A DNA stretch of 64,000 nucleotides from Larkinella rosea (GTDB lineage: Bacteria; Bacteroidota; Bacteroidia; Cytophagales; Spirosomataceae), in NCBI RefSeq assembly GCF_003858635.1, contig NZ_RQJO01000010.1, forward strand, positions 248,001-312,000, in the 5' to 3' direction. Position numbers and translations under genes: made by a program. This document shows positions 24,594 to 33,472 of the stretch, piece by piece. Position 1 is the first letter of the stretch; every line of letters begins with the position of its first letter. A model generated the notes under the pieces. It saw nothing but the letters and a program-made list of their open reading frames with translations. It had not been told where the DNA came from and did no database searches.

Positions 24594-26746
24594 GGAGTCA
24601 TGAATTGCCAGGAAACCGTCGTGTAATGAAAACCGGGGTCTTTGGGCGCAATCCAGCTACCAACCCGTTCGCCTTTTTTGTTCTTTTTAACTTCCAGTTT
24701 CGCCCAGGTAAACTTTCCGCGTTCGTAATCGAACGTTTTGCCGTCGTCGTCATACAGCATCCAACTGGCTTCCGTTTTTCCGTAAAACCGGACGGTCAGC
24801 GGTAGTTTGTCGGTTTCCGTCGGCGTATGTAAAACCGGTGGAATCATTGGAATAATACCGCCCTCCTTCACAAATAACGGAATTTTTGAAAGTCCCGGAG
24901 TGATTTCAATCACCTCTCCTTCGCCGACCGGTTTTCCGGTGTAAAAGTCGTACCACTTCCCGAGCGGTAACACCACTTTCCGGCTCTTTTCTCCGGTAAA
25001 CAAGGGTGCCACCAGCAGGTAATCACCGACCATAAACTGGTCTTTGATGTCTTTTTTTACCGCCATCGCATACGGATTTTCGGACGAATTCAACTGTCCG
25101 GCAGTGGCTTTCTCGTCGAACGAAAAACCGTCAACCAGGTTCATCGCCCGGATGGGCGGTTTTCCTTCCCAATGATACTGCGCAAAGGTTGTGTAGAGAT
25201 ACGGAAGGAGTTGCATCCGCAGCAGCATCACCGCTTTCACCTCCTCGGCCACCTCGGGAAACGTCCAGGGTTTGGTGCCGTCGAACCAGGCATTGAGCAT
25301 TGCCATCGGCGAAAAACATACCGTCTGCATCCGGCGCAGCCACTCTTCGCCCGTTTGCGACTTTCGGGCTTCGGGCGTCCACAAAACACCGGCAAAGCTA
25401 CTGGTACACAAGGCCGTAATAAAATCCCGATGGTCGTAATAATCGTTATAAATTACGTACGGCATAGCGGGCGATCCGGCGTTGGAACCCCGCACCAGGC
25501 CATATGTCCGCTGATTCAGTTCCCGAAACCAGCCGTCGGTCATCTTCTGGAACTGTAAGCCGTAAATCTGCCGCATTTGTTCCGCGCCAATCCCGGATGG
25601 AAATTTGGCCACATCCGGCCACAACCAGTGGTCAAACCCATCCACCTCGTCCACTTTATAACCCGAAACACCGATGGTCAGGTGTTGTTTCGAGAACAAA
25701 TCCTTGTAGAGGCTGCGGGCCGATGCCGTATTGAAATCAGGCACCCGACCCACCCAAACCGTATGCGAACCGGTGTACGGCAAAACGTCCCTGAAAATGG
25801 GCGAATGCGAAGAAACATACGGATTGATCCACAAATTGGAACGGATATTTTTCGCGGCCAGCTGCGCCAGAAACCGGGCGGGGTTTGGAAACCGGGTGCT
25901 GTCCCAGACAAAGCTGTTGGGGTACGAGTGCGACTGCCAGCCGGGTTCCAGGCCGACAAAACTCAGTGGATAGCCTTTGGTCTCAAAATCAGCCACTTCC
26001 TTCAGGATTTGTTCGTCCGTAAACAAGGTTGGCGTGCGGTGCGTAAAACCCAGCCCCCATTTGGGCGGCAGGGTCCCCCCGCCACAATAGAGATTGTACC
26101 GCTGCATGACTTCCATCGCGTTGCGTCCCGCAAAGACGTACACTTCCGTTCCGGCCGCCGGAATCACCATTTCGACGGCATCGGAATACGGCTGCGGATT
26201 CCAGTTCTTCTGCGTATTCCGGTTCATTTCGGGGGGCGTATTTTTTCCTTCCGCCAACACGCCCGAACCGGCGTAGACCGTGATGTAGCGCGCAGAATTG
26301 ACCAGAACGCCATAGCCCAGGTTGGAGACGTACAGCGGAACCGGCGCGTGTGTCCGGCCGTTGTCCTTCCCGTTATAGTGATCGACGTGCAGCGTCTTGA
26401 TCGAGCCCCGCTGCTGAACGGATTTGAAATTAAGCCCCAATCCGAAAAGTTGCTCGTCGTGTTGCAACGGAAATCGCAAATACGTTTTTCCATCGGTTTT
26501 CTCATGAACACTTTCGCTCAAAACCGCCGGAAACGGCCTATCTCCCAGCTTTTGCAGACCGTCCAGCCGGGGTTTCACTTCGGCAACGCCCAACGGCGTA
26601 ATGCCATCGGAGCTTCCCACCACGGCCTTCCACACACCCGGCGCGACGGGCTGCCACTGAAAGGCCGATTGCTGCGCAAAACCGGCGGTTGAAATCAGCA
26701 GAAAAAACGTTAAGGAATGGATTGTGACGAAAGAGGAAATTCGCAT
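24590..26746 (-). CDS. Glycoside hydrolase family 31 (alpha-glucosidase/alpha-xylosidase type)
   Basis: 718 residues with a signal peptide (MRISSFVTIHSLTFFLLIST, cut near GFAQ). Order: N-terminal beta-sandwich (LRFPLQHDEQLFGLGLNF), the (beta/alpha)8 barrel with PKWGLGFTHR, EVADFETKGYPLSFVGLEPG, SNLWINPYVS and the GH31 nucleophile motif GYKVDEVDG (Asp366), then C-terminal beta domains (VGDYLLVAPLF, GKWYDFYTGK, LFVKEGGIIPM). GH31 enzymes remove alpha-linked glucose, xylose or related sugars from non-reducing ends with retention. The usual WTGDN acid/base motif is altered (NDYYDHRDF), so the subfamily is uncertain. It sits between two other glycan-acting genes on the same strand. Confidence 0.9.
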   Translation of the reverse strand: MRISSFVTIHSLTFFLLISTAGFAQQSAFQWQPVAPGVWKAVVGSSDGITPLGVAEVKPRLDGLQKLGDRPFPAVLSESVHEKTDGKTYLRFPLQHDEQLFGLGLNFKSVQQRGSIKTLHVDHYNGKDNGRTHAPVPLYVSNLGYGVLVNSARYITVYAGSGVLAEGKNTPPEMNRNTQKNWNPQPYSDAVEMVIPAAGTEVYVFAGRNAMEVMQRYNLYCGGGTLPPKWGLGFTHRTPTLFTDEQILKEVADFETKGYPLSFVGLEPGWQSHSYPNSFVWDSTRFPNPARFLAQLAAKNIRSNLWINPYVSSHSPIFRDVLPYTGSHTVWVGRVPDFNTASARSLYKDLFSKQHLTIGVSGYKVDEVDGFDHWLWPDVAKFPSGIGAEQMRQIYGLQFQKMTDGWFRELNQRTYGLVRGSNAGSPAMPYVIYNDYYDHRDFITALCTSSFAGVLWTPEARKSQTGEEWLRRMQTVCFSPMAMLNAWFDGTKPWTFPEVAEEVKAVMLLRMQLLPYLYTTFAQYHWEGKPPIRAMNLVDGFSFDEKATAGQLNSSENPYAMAVKKDIKDQFMVGDYLLVAPLFTGEKSRKVVLPLGKWYDFYTGKPVGEGEVIEITPGLSKIPLFVKEGGIIPMIPPVLHTPTETDKLPLTVRFYGKTEASWMLYDDDGKTFDYERGKFTWAKLEVKKNKKGERVGSWIAPKDPGFHYTTVSWQFMTP

Positions 26747-26789
26747 AGTTGAACGTGAACGAGGGATTAGGAACGCTTTTTTACTTAGC

Positions 26790-26813
26790 AGTCCACGGTT
26801 TTAACCGTGGACT
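26790..26813. repeat. Perfect palindrome related to the interspersed repeat family
   Basis: AGTCCACGGTT at 26790-26800 and AACCGTGGACT at 26803-26813 form an 11-bp stem with a 2-base loop, in the 96-bp gap between two minus-strand glycosidase genes. Its sequence resembles the CACGGACTttAGTCCGTG repeats near nirD. It could stabilise mRNA ends or be a mobile palindrome. Confidence 0.65.
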
Positions 26814-26842
26814 ATTAGATGATTTCAACAAACCGCTTAATC

Positions 26843-29683
26843 TCACTGAAAAACATACCAGGTTTGACTTTTGGCGGGGATCGTAACTTTCAGCGTGAGT
26901 TTGGTGCCGTCCAGCGATTGACTCACAAAAGCGCCGTCCTGTCGGCTGACCGAAGCCCGATTTTTCAGGCCGGTATAATACAGATCGACGGTCAGCGTGC
27001 GCGTAATGGGCTCATCGAGTGGGTTATACACCATCAGCAGTCCTTTCTCCGGGCCGGTGGCATCGACGTGCAGGATGGCGTCGTAATCCCGCCCATCGGG
27101 TCGGCGCAGGTGAATGAGATCGGCATCCAGAATCGGGCGGTGTTTCTTGTAAAAACCGACCCATTTTTTCACTACTGCCTTCGTTTCCGGCGCGTCGTAA
27201 AGCTGTGGCCCCCGGTAACAGGCCTGTACACCCGCACCGAACAAATTCGCCATCCGCTGCTCGTAATGGGGCAAATGATCCTTCAATGGTTCAATGGTAG
27301 CGGCCGGTCCTCCCCCGTGGTATTCCACCAATGGCACAAACATCCAGCCCATCGACGGTGTTTTTTCCCACGTCCCGTCGTAGATATTCTGGCGTTCGAT
27401 AATTTCCTGAAATTCACGCGGTAACGACCAGTTCGTTTCCCGATACCCCATCGCAATTTTGCTGCTCCCCGCCAGAAAATACCAGTCCGGTACGTTCAGG
27501 TAAATGCCCTTTTCGCGGCACCAGCGGTAAAAATCACGGATGCGGACAAACTGTTTCCACTGCGAATCTTCCAGACCCGCGTGGCCGGGATGCGTGGTCG
27601 AAGCACAGATGTCACCCGGATAGGAACCGTCGTGTTCCAGCAAATCCATGCCGGTTTCCTTGTAAAAGCGGTACAAATTCTCGAAATACCGCTGCCCCCA
27701 GCCACTTTCCAGACAGGGCGAATGGCCGAAGGTCGGCGTCATACCCGGTTTGGGCATCACAACATCGTTTTTCGCGTCAATCGACCGACTGGCCAGTAGC
27801 GAATAACCGCCGATTGCAACGCCTTTCGAAGCCGCGTAGTCTTTTAGGGCCTTCATTCGCTGCCGGTTTTGCCGGGTCGAATCTTCAATATTAAAACCGC
27901 TGCCAAACGTCAGGATCGCCATCTCAAAACCGGTTTCGGCGCATTGATCGACGGCTTTTTTGACGTCCGCATCCGCCGAACTGCGGATGTGCATGATGAT
28001 CGGATTTTCGGTCACCCAGGGCGCAATGGTACGGTACATTTTTCGCTGCGCCAGTCCACGCCGTTCGCGATCCCCCGAGTCGTAGAGCAATTCCCACATT
28101 CGCATGCTTTCGAACGGCTGACCCCGCGCAATTTTCTGTCCAATGCCCTGACGTGGCTGGCAAACCAGCACCGAAGGCGTTTTCAGGTTGTAATTGACCT
28201 GGGTGCGGTAGCCCGGGTCTTCCTGCCATTCGATACAGGCATTTTCGGACGCATTCGGCGACATCGACTGGAACGCAAAGTCGCTCTGAGCAAAAATCGG
28301 CGGCAGTTCCCAGCGTTTTTTGCCTTCTACCGCGCTTTCCGCTTCAGTTACAGCCAGATGTTCGGTTTTGATCGTGTTGAGGACAAACCCTGCGCTCGAA
28401 GCGGTTTCGACCGTTACCCATTTGCTGAGCAGCGGCAGACCGTCGTACAGTTCATAATGGACTTTGACGACCAGATCGTTCAGAAAATCGAGGTCGGCAC
28501 CCGGATTCTGCGGGCCTCCCAGCAGCGTCAGTTGCTCGATCCGGCACCGGCCCGTGGGTTTGGAAGAGGGTTGTTCCGACACACCGCCCTTCTGATCAGT
28601 TTTGCCGATTCGGATGCCGTTCGGAACCGAAGTCAGATCGATTGTACGCAGCGGTTTGTAGCCAATTCCATCTTCGGAAACGGATACAAGCAGTTTACCC
28701 AACGTCCGTTCGAGTCGCAAATACCAGGATTTGGCCGGATCGAAGCCCTCGAAAAACTCGCCGGTATCGCCGTTTTGCAACCCAAACTGCTGGTTTCCGG
28801 GCGAGAGGTAGAACTTGATCGGTGATCGGTCTGGGAAAGTCAGCGCAACGCCCGGCCCGTAATACACGCTCTGATCGGTTCCCGAATTGAGTTTACAAAG
28901 AATGACGGCGGTTTTTTCGGGCAGCGGCCGTTCGGCAAACAAGGTGCTGTTGGCCGGAACCTGAATCTCGCCCGGTTTTCCCTCATTCCGGAACGAAGCC
29001 GACTGATTCCCGGGTGACGCCACAACCTTCCAATCGGGCGATAAACTGTTGAACGGATCGTCCACTAGTTTCATGCGCCGATCGTCGGAAGTCAGGCGGT
29101 TGTGGTTGTTCCGAATCATTTCGTCCGTCGTTCCGTACGTAAATGTCACTTCCAGCCCTTTCGGCGGCCAGTCCGCTTTCTGCGTCGACCAGGCCGTCCG
29201 GCGGTTCCATTCCATCCGTTTTTTGATCGGCGAAACTTCGTAATTCTTCAGTTTCAGGCTGTACGGATCGGCTTTCATGGTTTTGATCCAGCCCGCCAGC
29301 AGGTAATTCTGAATGGGCTGGCCGGTCAAACCGCCCACTTTGATCTCGTGTCCGTTGATCCAGAGAACCGCTTCGGGCGAAACCGATCGCAGCAGGGCTT
29401 CGCCTGTCGTCAGGTTGTCCAACCCCACCGTCGCTCCGGTTGGATCGACGGAAAACGAACGGGTAATCAAGCCGTTGCTCAACGCCAGAAAACCTTCCTT
29501 TGTCCGATAAACCGCCGACTTCTGAGCGGTTTTCGCAATCAGCCAGTCGGTTTTACTACGAAGGGTTTCATTGGAATAGGCGGGAAGATGTGCGACCGTC
29601 TGAGCCGCGGCCGCCAGACCGATTCCCCACAGAATGGCAATGGAATAAATTCGTCGAACGGATGACTGCATCATGGCACTCAA
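26843..29683 (-). CDS. Large alpha-galactosidase-like TIM-barrel glycoside hydrolase
   Basis: About 946 residues; ATGs at 29683, 29674 and 29671 are all possible, and the last gives the cleanest signal (MMQSSVRRIYSIAILWGIG, cut near AAAQ). An N-terminal beta-rich region (ALSNGLITRSFSVDP, GATVGLDNLTTGEALL) resembles the supersandwich domain of clan GH-D enzymes. The centre contains a concanavalin-like insert (GVALTFPDRSPIKFY). The barrel shows TGMDLLEHDGSYPGDICA, GIYLNVPDWYFLAGS and VPLVEYHGGGPAATIEP, and the C-terminus is a beta domain (KGLLMVYNPLDEPITRTL). This pattern fits Bacteroidota proteins annotated as alpha-galactosidases, but I cannot assign a GH family; the Asp in EHDGSYPGD is the best nucleophile candidate. 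It acts with GH31 and the esterase on one glycan by inference. Confidence 0.65.
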   Translation of the reverse strand: MSAMMQSSVRRIYSIAILWGIGLAAAAQTVAHLPAYSNETLRSKTDWLIAKTAQKSAVYRTKEGFLALSNGLITRSFSVDPTGATVGLDNLTTGEALLRSVSPEAVLWINGHEIKVGGLTGQPIQNYLLAGWIKTMKADPYSLKLKNYEVSPIKKRMEWNRRTAWSTQKADWPPKGLEVTFTYGTTDEMIRNNHNRLTSDDRRMKLVDDPFNSLSPDWKVVASPGNQSASFRNEGKPGEIQVPANSTLFAERPLPEKTAVILCKLNSGTDQSVYYGPGVALTFPDRSPIKFYLSPGNQQFGLQNGDTGEFFEGFDPAKSWYLRLERTLGKLLVSVSEDGIGYKPLRTIDLTSVPNGIRIGKTDQKGGVSEQPSSKPTGRCRIEQLTLLGGPQNPGADLDFLNDLVVKVHYELYDGLPLLSKWVTVETASSAGFVLNTIKTEHLAVTEAESAVEGKKRWELPPIFAQSDFAFQSMSPNASENACIEWQEDPGYRTQVNYNLKTPSVLVCQPRQGIGQKIARGQPFESMRMWELLYDSGDRERRGLAQRKMYRTIAPWVTENPIIMHIRSSADADVKKAVDQCAETGFEMAILTFGSGFNIEDSTRQNRQRMKALKDYAASKGVAIGGYSLLASRSIDAKNDVVMPKPGMTPTFGHSPCLESGWGQRYFENLYRFYKETGMDLLEHDGSYPGDICASTTHPGHAGLEDSQWKQFVRIRDFYRWCREKGIYLNVPDWYFLAGSSKIAMGYRETNWSLPREFQEIIERQNIYDGTWEKTPSMGWMFVPLVEYHGGGPAATIEPLKDHLPHYEQRMANLFGAGVQACYRGPQLYDAPETKAVVKKWVGFYKKHRPILDADLIHLRRPDGRDYDAILHVDATGPEKGLLMVYNPLDEPITRTLTVDLYYTGLKNRASVSRQDGAFVSQSLDGTKLTLKVTIPAKSQTWYVFQ

Positions 29684-29864
29684 CAGGATAGGGATTGATT
29701 CTGGCAGAACCAGATATGCCGGAAAGAAGCGAAATAATCACGGTTTCTCCTGCCAGAACCCGCATTTTTATTTCTTTTTTCACGGATTCAACGGCGGACG
29801 CAATCAACCCAAACACCGGTAACGGTTTCAAGAATTCCTTTTTGGAAAAAATCGGAGACACTAT

Positions 29865-32306
29865 TTGGCTAGTTTTCTACACAACCACCCCTACCCCTCC
29901 ATCTATATTTACCAGCAGGAACCCGGGCGATCATTCCAGTCGGTTCTTCGTTTAAATCTCATTTACACCGTGATTTTTTTGGGTATCGCAAGTTGCAGAA
30001 AAATTCGTTGGCTGATTTGCCTCCTGATCGTTGCTTCAGGAAACCTTTCTCCGTCGGTTGCCCAGAAAGCGGCTGATTTAACCGACGAGCAGGTTCAGCA
30101 GTTTATTCGACAGGCCAAAGCCAGTGGACTTTCCGAGGCTCAGATCGAGCAAATGGCGTTGTCGCGGGGATTTACCCCATCCGACATTACCAACATGCGT
30201 CAGCGGATTTCGGAACTCAACCCAACGAAACAACCGGAACCCGTTCGGGACCAGGCGGGCAGCCGTTCGCAATCGACCGATTCACCGGTTCCGCCCCCCC
30301 AGCAACCAAAGGCAGAAACTACTTCCGCTGTTTTTGGCGCATCGTTATTTTCCAACGCCAACCTGACATTTGAACCCAATCTGCGGATTCCGACCCCGAA
30401 AAACTACCAGCTCGGCCCCGACGATGAACTGGTTGTTGATGTATACGGTAATGCGCAACAGACGTATCGCACTAAAATCAATCCGGAAGGCAGCATTCGG
30501 CTGGAAAATCTCAGCCCGATTTATGTCAACGGGTTAACGGTAGAACAGGCCGAACAGCGCATCGTTGGTCGGCTACGGCAATTGTATACGGGATTAAACT
30601 CGCCCAGCAGCGGTGTTTACGCTCAGGTTTCCCTTGGTAACATCCGTAGTATCAAAGTAACACTCATCGGTCAGGTGGTTAAACCGGGCACCTACACGCT
30701 CTCGTCGTTAGGAACGGTTTTTAATGCATTATATGCCGCTGGTGGCCCCGACCCCAGCCGGGGTTCGTTCCGCGACATCCGGGTCTACCGTGCCAACCGC
30801 CAAATACGAACCCTTGATATTTACGATTTTCTGCTGGGTGCCGATCAGAAAGATAACATCCGTTTGCAGGATCAGGACATTGTTTTTGTCAATCATTACG
30901 AGACACGGGTCGAACTGAATGGCGAAGTAAAACAACCCGGCCAGTACGAAGTCAAAAAAGGTGAATTATTGAAAACCGTACTGGCGTTTGCCGGTGGTTT
31001 TACGGATCGGGCCTATACTGCTTCGCTGACGTTACGCCGAAACACCGCCAAGGAACTGGAAATTGGAACGATTCAGGCAACTGATCTCGGCACCTTTGTG
31101 CCCCAGAAAGGGGATCAGTACGTCGTCAGCAGCATTACCGGCCGGTTCAGCAACCGGGTGATGATCAACGGTGCGGTTTTTCGTCCCGGCACGTATGCCC
31201 TGCAAAACAGCCCAACCTTACGTCAACTCATCACGACTGCGGAAGGGTTGCGGGAGGATGCATTTCTGAATCGCGGGACGATTCGCCGACTGCGTGAAAA
31301 CCTTGATCCGGAATTGATTTCCGTCGATTTAGGCAAACTGATGCGGGGCGAAATCAGCGATATCCCGTTACAGCGCGAAGACAACGTTACGATTCTGGCC
31401 TATGGTGATCTGCGTGAAAAACGCACCGTCAGTCTTCAGGGAGCCGTCAATAAACCGGGTCAGTTTGATTACGCCGACAGCATGAGTGTTGCCAATCTGA
31501 TTGTGCTGGCGGGCGGTTTTACGGAAGGAGCGACGGGCTCACGGATTGAAATCGCCCGCCGTCTCCGGAACGATACCACCGGATTGCCGGACAACCAGAA
31601 TATCCGGATCATTCAGTTTGACCTGGACGAACGACTCCGGTTAACCGAAGCCGACGCCCGATTCCATCTTCAGCCCTTCGACGAGGTTTTTGTTCGGACC
31701 TCGCCCCGCTACGAACCGCAGAAAATGGTAACGATAACGGGGGAAGTGAAGTACCCCGGCCGGTACGCCATTCGGGACAAATCCGAACGGATTTCCGAAC
31801 TCATCAGCCGGGCGGGTGGGCTCCAATCCAGCGCGTTTTTAAAAGCGACCCGCTTTATTCGGAAGGGAGAACTCATTTCCATCGATATCCACCAGATATT
31901 GCAAAAACCGACCGATAGCGGTAATCTGCTGCTGCTGGCCGGTGATTCGATCACGATTCCCCGAAAAGTCGAACTGGTGCGCATCCAGGGCGAAGTTTTG
32001 AATCCATCGACAGTTGACTACAACGAGACCAAATCCTTCCGTTCCTACATCGATGAAGCAGGCGGTTTTACGTCAAAAGCACAGCGTAAGAAATCGTACG
32101 TTCGGTATGCCAACGGGCAAATCCGACGCACCAAACAATTCCTCTTTTTCCGCTCTTACCCCTCGCCCGATCCGGGCATGGAAGTGATCATTCCGGCGAA
32201 GGCCAGGCGCGAAGACAGCAAACTGTCGCCCGCCGAACGGGTGGCAGTCATGACCGGAATCACGTCATTGGCGGCTGTCGTCCTAACGGTTATCCGACTA
32301 TTCTGA
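29865..32306 (+). CDS. wza-like: Wza-like polysaccharide export protein with multiple SLBB domains
   Basis: Up to 813 residues. The frame opens with TTG at 29865 and has no ATG near; a GTG or TTG around 29970-29980 just before SCRKIRWLICLLIVASGN (signal peptide ending SVAQ) is a more natural start. After a helical Asp/Gln-rich region the polysaccharide export domain begins at YQLGPDDELVVDVYGNAQQT. A series of SLBB domains follows (KPGTYTLSSLGTVFNALYAA, QPGQYEVKKGELLKTVLAFA, YPGRYAIRDKSERISELISR and others). A C-terminal hydrophobic helix (MTGITSLAAVVLTVIRLF) may anchor it. It forms the outer-membrane channel for capsule or exopolysaccharide. It opens the EPS operon and its TGA overlaps the next ATG. 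Confidence 0.9.
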   Translation: MASFLHNHPYPSIYIYQQEPGRSFQSVLRLNLIYTVIFLGIASCRKIRWLICLLIVASGNLSPSVAQKAADLTDEQVQQFIRQAKASGLSEAQIEQMALSRGFTPSDITNMRQRISELNPTKQPEPVRDQAGSRSQSTDSPVPPPQQPKAETTSAVFGASLFSNANLTFEPNLRIPTPKNYQLGPDDELVVDVYGNAQQTYRTKINPEGSIRLENLSPIYVNGLTVEQAEQRIVGRLRQLYTGLNSPSSGVYAQVSLGNIRSIKVTLIGQVVKPGTYTLSSLGTVFNALYAAGGPDPSRGSFRDIRVYRANRQIRTLDIYDFLLGADQKDNIRLQDQDIVFVNHYETRVELNGEVKQPGQYEVKKGELLKTVLAFAGGFTDRAYTASLTLRRNTAKELEIGTIQATDLGTFVPQKGDQYVVSSITGRFSNRVMINGAVFRPGTYALQNSPTLRQLITTAEGLREDAFLNRGTIRRLRENLDPELISVDLGKLMRGEISDIPLQREDNVTILAYGDLREKRTVSLQGAVNKPGQFDYADSMSVANLIVLAGGFTEGATGSRIEIARRLRNDTTGLPDNQNIRIIQFDLDERLRLTEADARFHLQPFDEVFVRTSPRYEPQKMVTITGEVKYPGRYAIRDKSERISELISRAGGLQSSAFLKATRFIRKGELISIDIHQILQKPTDSGNLLLLAGDSITIPRKVELVRIQGEVLNPSTVDYNETKSFRSYIDEAGGFTSKAQRKKSYVRYANGQIRRTKQFLFFRSYPSPDPGMEVIIPAKARREDSKLSPAERVAVMTGITSLAAVVLTVIRLF

Positions 32307-33415
32307 TGAAAGAGCAACAGGCAACGATATCGACCGCGAACCACGTGATGACTCAACCCGTTCAGGAAAGTTACTGGCTGGGTTTGTCGCCGGGGCGAAT
32401 TGGCAGTCTGATCTGGCAAAACCGGTTCCGGGTATTCATTATAACGGCTTTTTTTGCGATTGCAGGCGTTATTGTTTCCCTGTTAACAAAACCGGAGTTT
32501 GTCTCCGAAGCCCGTATTATGCCCGAAATTAGCCAGGGTTCCGGCGATGTGCTTCAGAAATTGGCTTCCGTAGCCGGGTTTGCGGGTCTGGAATTTGGGG
32601 AAACCAACGGCATTGATGCCGTACGTCCGGACCTGTACCCCAACGTCTTGCAAAGCACGCCCTTCATCCTGTCGCTGCTGGATCAAAAAGTGCCGACCAG
32701 GGACGGAAACCGAGTCAGTGTTACCAGTTTGTTGTTGCAAAACGACTCCTGGTTTGGCAAAAAATGGTTCTCGTCCGAAAAGAAAACCGAATCCCTGCGG
32801 CCCAACGCTAATCCCCAAACCATCCGGCTCACCCAGGAACAACAGGATTTGCTGGAAGATATTCAACAACGGGTTTCGGCCAAAATGGATACCCGTTCGG
32901 GCATCATTACGGTTTCGGCCCGAATGCCCGACCCAACGGCGGTGGCCGCCGTCACCCAGGTTGCCCTGGATTATCTGACCCGGTATGTGACGACATACCG
33001 GACCGAAAAAGTCCGGCGCGACCTGTTATTTTATACCAATCGGTTGAAAGAAGCCAAACAGCGGTTTGAAGCCGCACAGTATAAAATGTTTCAGTATGGC
33101 GACCAGCACAAATACATGGTGGTGCAGGCCGCCACGATGGAAAAGCAGCGAATTGAAGCTGAATTGACCATTTCGCAGGTCGTTTACACGGAATTATCCA
33201 AGCAATTTGAACAGGCAAAAATCAAGGTTCAGGAACAGACCCCGGTTTTTAAGGTGCTCGATCCGGCCAAAGTTCCCTTGAAACGCTCATCGCCCCGACG
33301 TACGGTAATGGTTCTTACTTACACCTTGCTGGGCTTTGTTGCCGGGAGTATTTATAGTGTGCTGGTGGGGCTCAATGCGTTTGGACGTTTGCGCGGAAAC
33401 CGTCCGTCCAACTGA
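32306..33415 (+). CDS. Wzz/GNVR-type chain-length determinant protein without kinase domain
   Basis: 369 residues. Two membrane helices, about 45-63 (FIITAFFAIAGVIVSLLT) and 340-360 (TYTLLGFVAGSIYSVLVG), enclose a periplasmic helical region with coiled-coil character (KEAKQRFEAAQYKM) and the conserved Pro segment FKVLDPAKVPLKRSSPRRT before helix 2. This is the usual layout of Wzz/polysaccharide co-polymerases, which set chain length with Wzy and contact the Wza channel. No Walker motifs or Tyr-rich tail are present, so any BY-kinase is encoded elsewhere or absent. The start codon overlaps the wza-like stop by one base. Confidence 0.9.
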   Translation: MKEQQATISTANHVMTQPVQESYWLGLSPGRIGSLIWQNRFRVFIITAFFAIAGVIVSLLTKPEFVSEARIMPEISQGSGDVLQKLASVAGFAGLEFGETNGIDAVRPDLYPNVLQSTPFILSLLDQKVPTRDGNRVSVTSLLLQNDSWFGKKWFSSEKKTESLRPNANPQTIRLTQEQQDLLEDIQQRVSAKMDTRSGIITVSARMPDPTAVAAVTQVALDYLTRYVTTYRTEKVRRDLLFYTNRLKEAKQRFEAAQYKMFQYGDQHKYMVVQAATMEKQRIEAELTISQVVYTELSKQFEQAKIKVQEQTPVFKVLDPAKVPLKRSSPRRTVMVLTYTLLGFVAGSIYSVLVGLNAFGRLRGNRPSN

Positions 33416-33472
33416 TCAACCGATGCGATGAGGAATTGTGAAAGCGAGTTAATTTAACTAAACCTGAAGCGG

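Noticed and set aside
25577-26692. A 371-codon plus-strand frame opposite the GH31 gene
   Set aside because: Composition is Arg/Gly/His-rich without domains; the GH31 motifs on the minus strand are unambiguous.
27869-28825. A 318-codon plus-strand frame opposite the alpha-galactosidase-like gene
   Set aside because: No recognisable domain, no operon logic, and lies wholly inside a better-supported gene.
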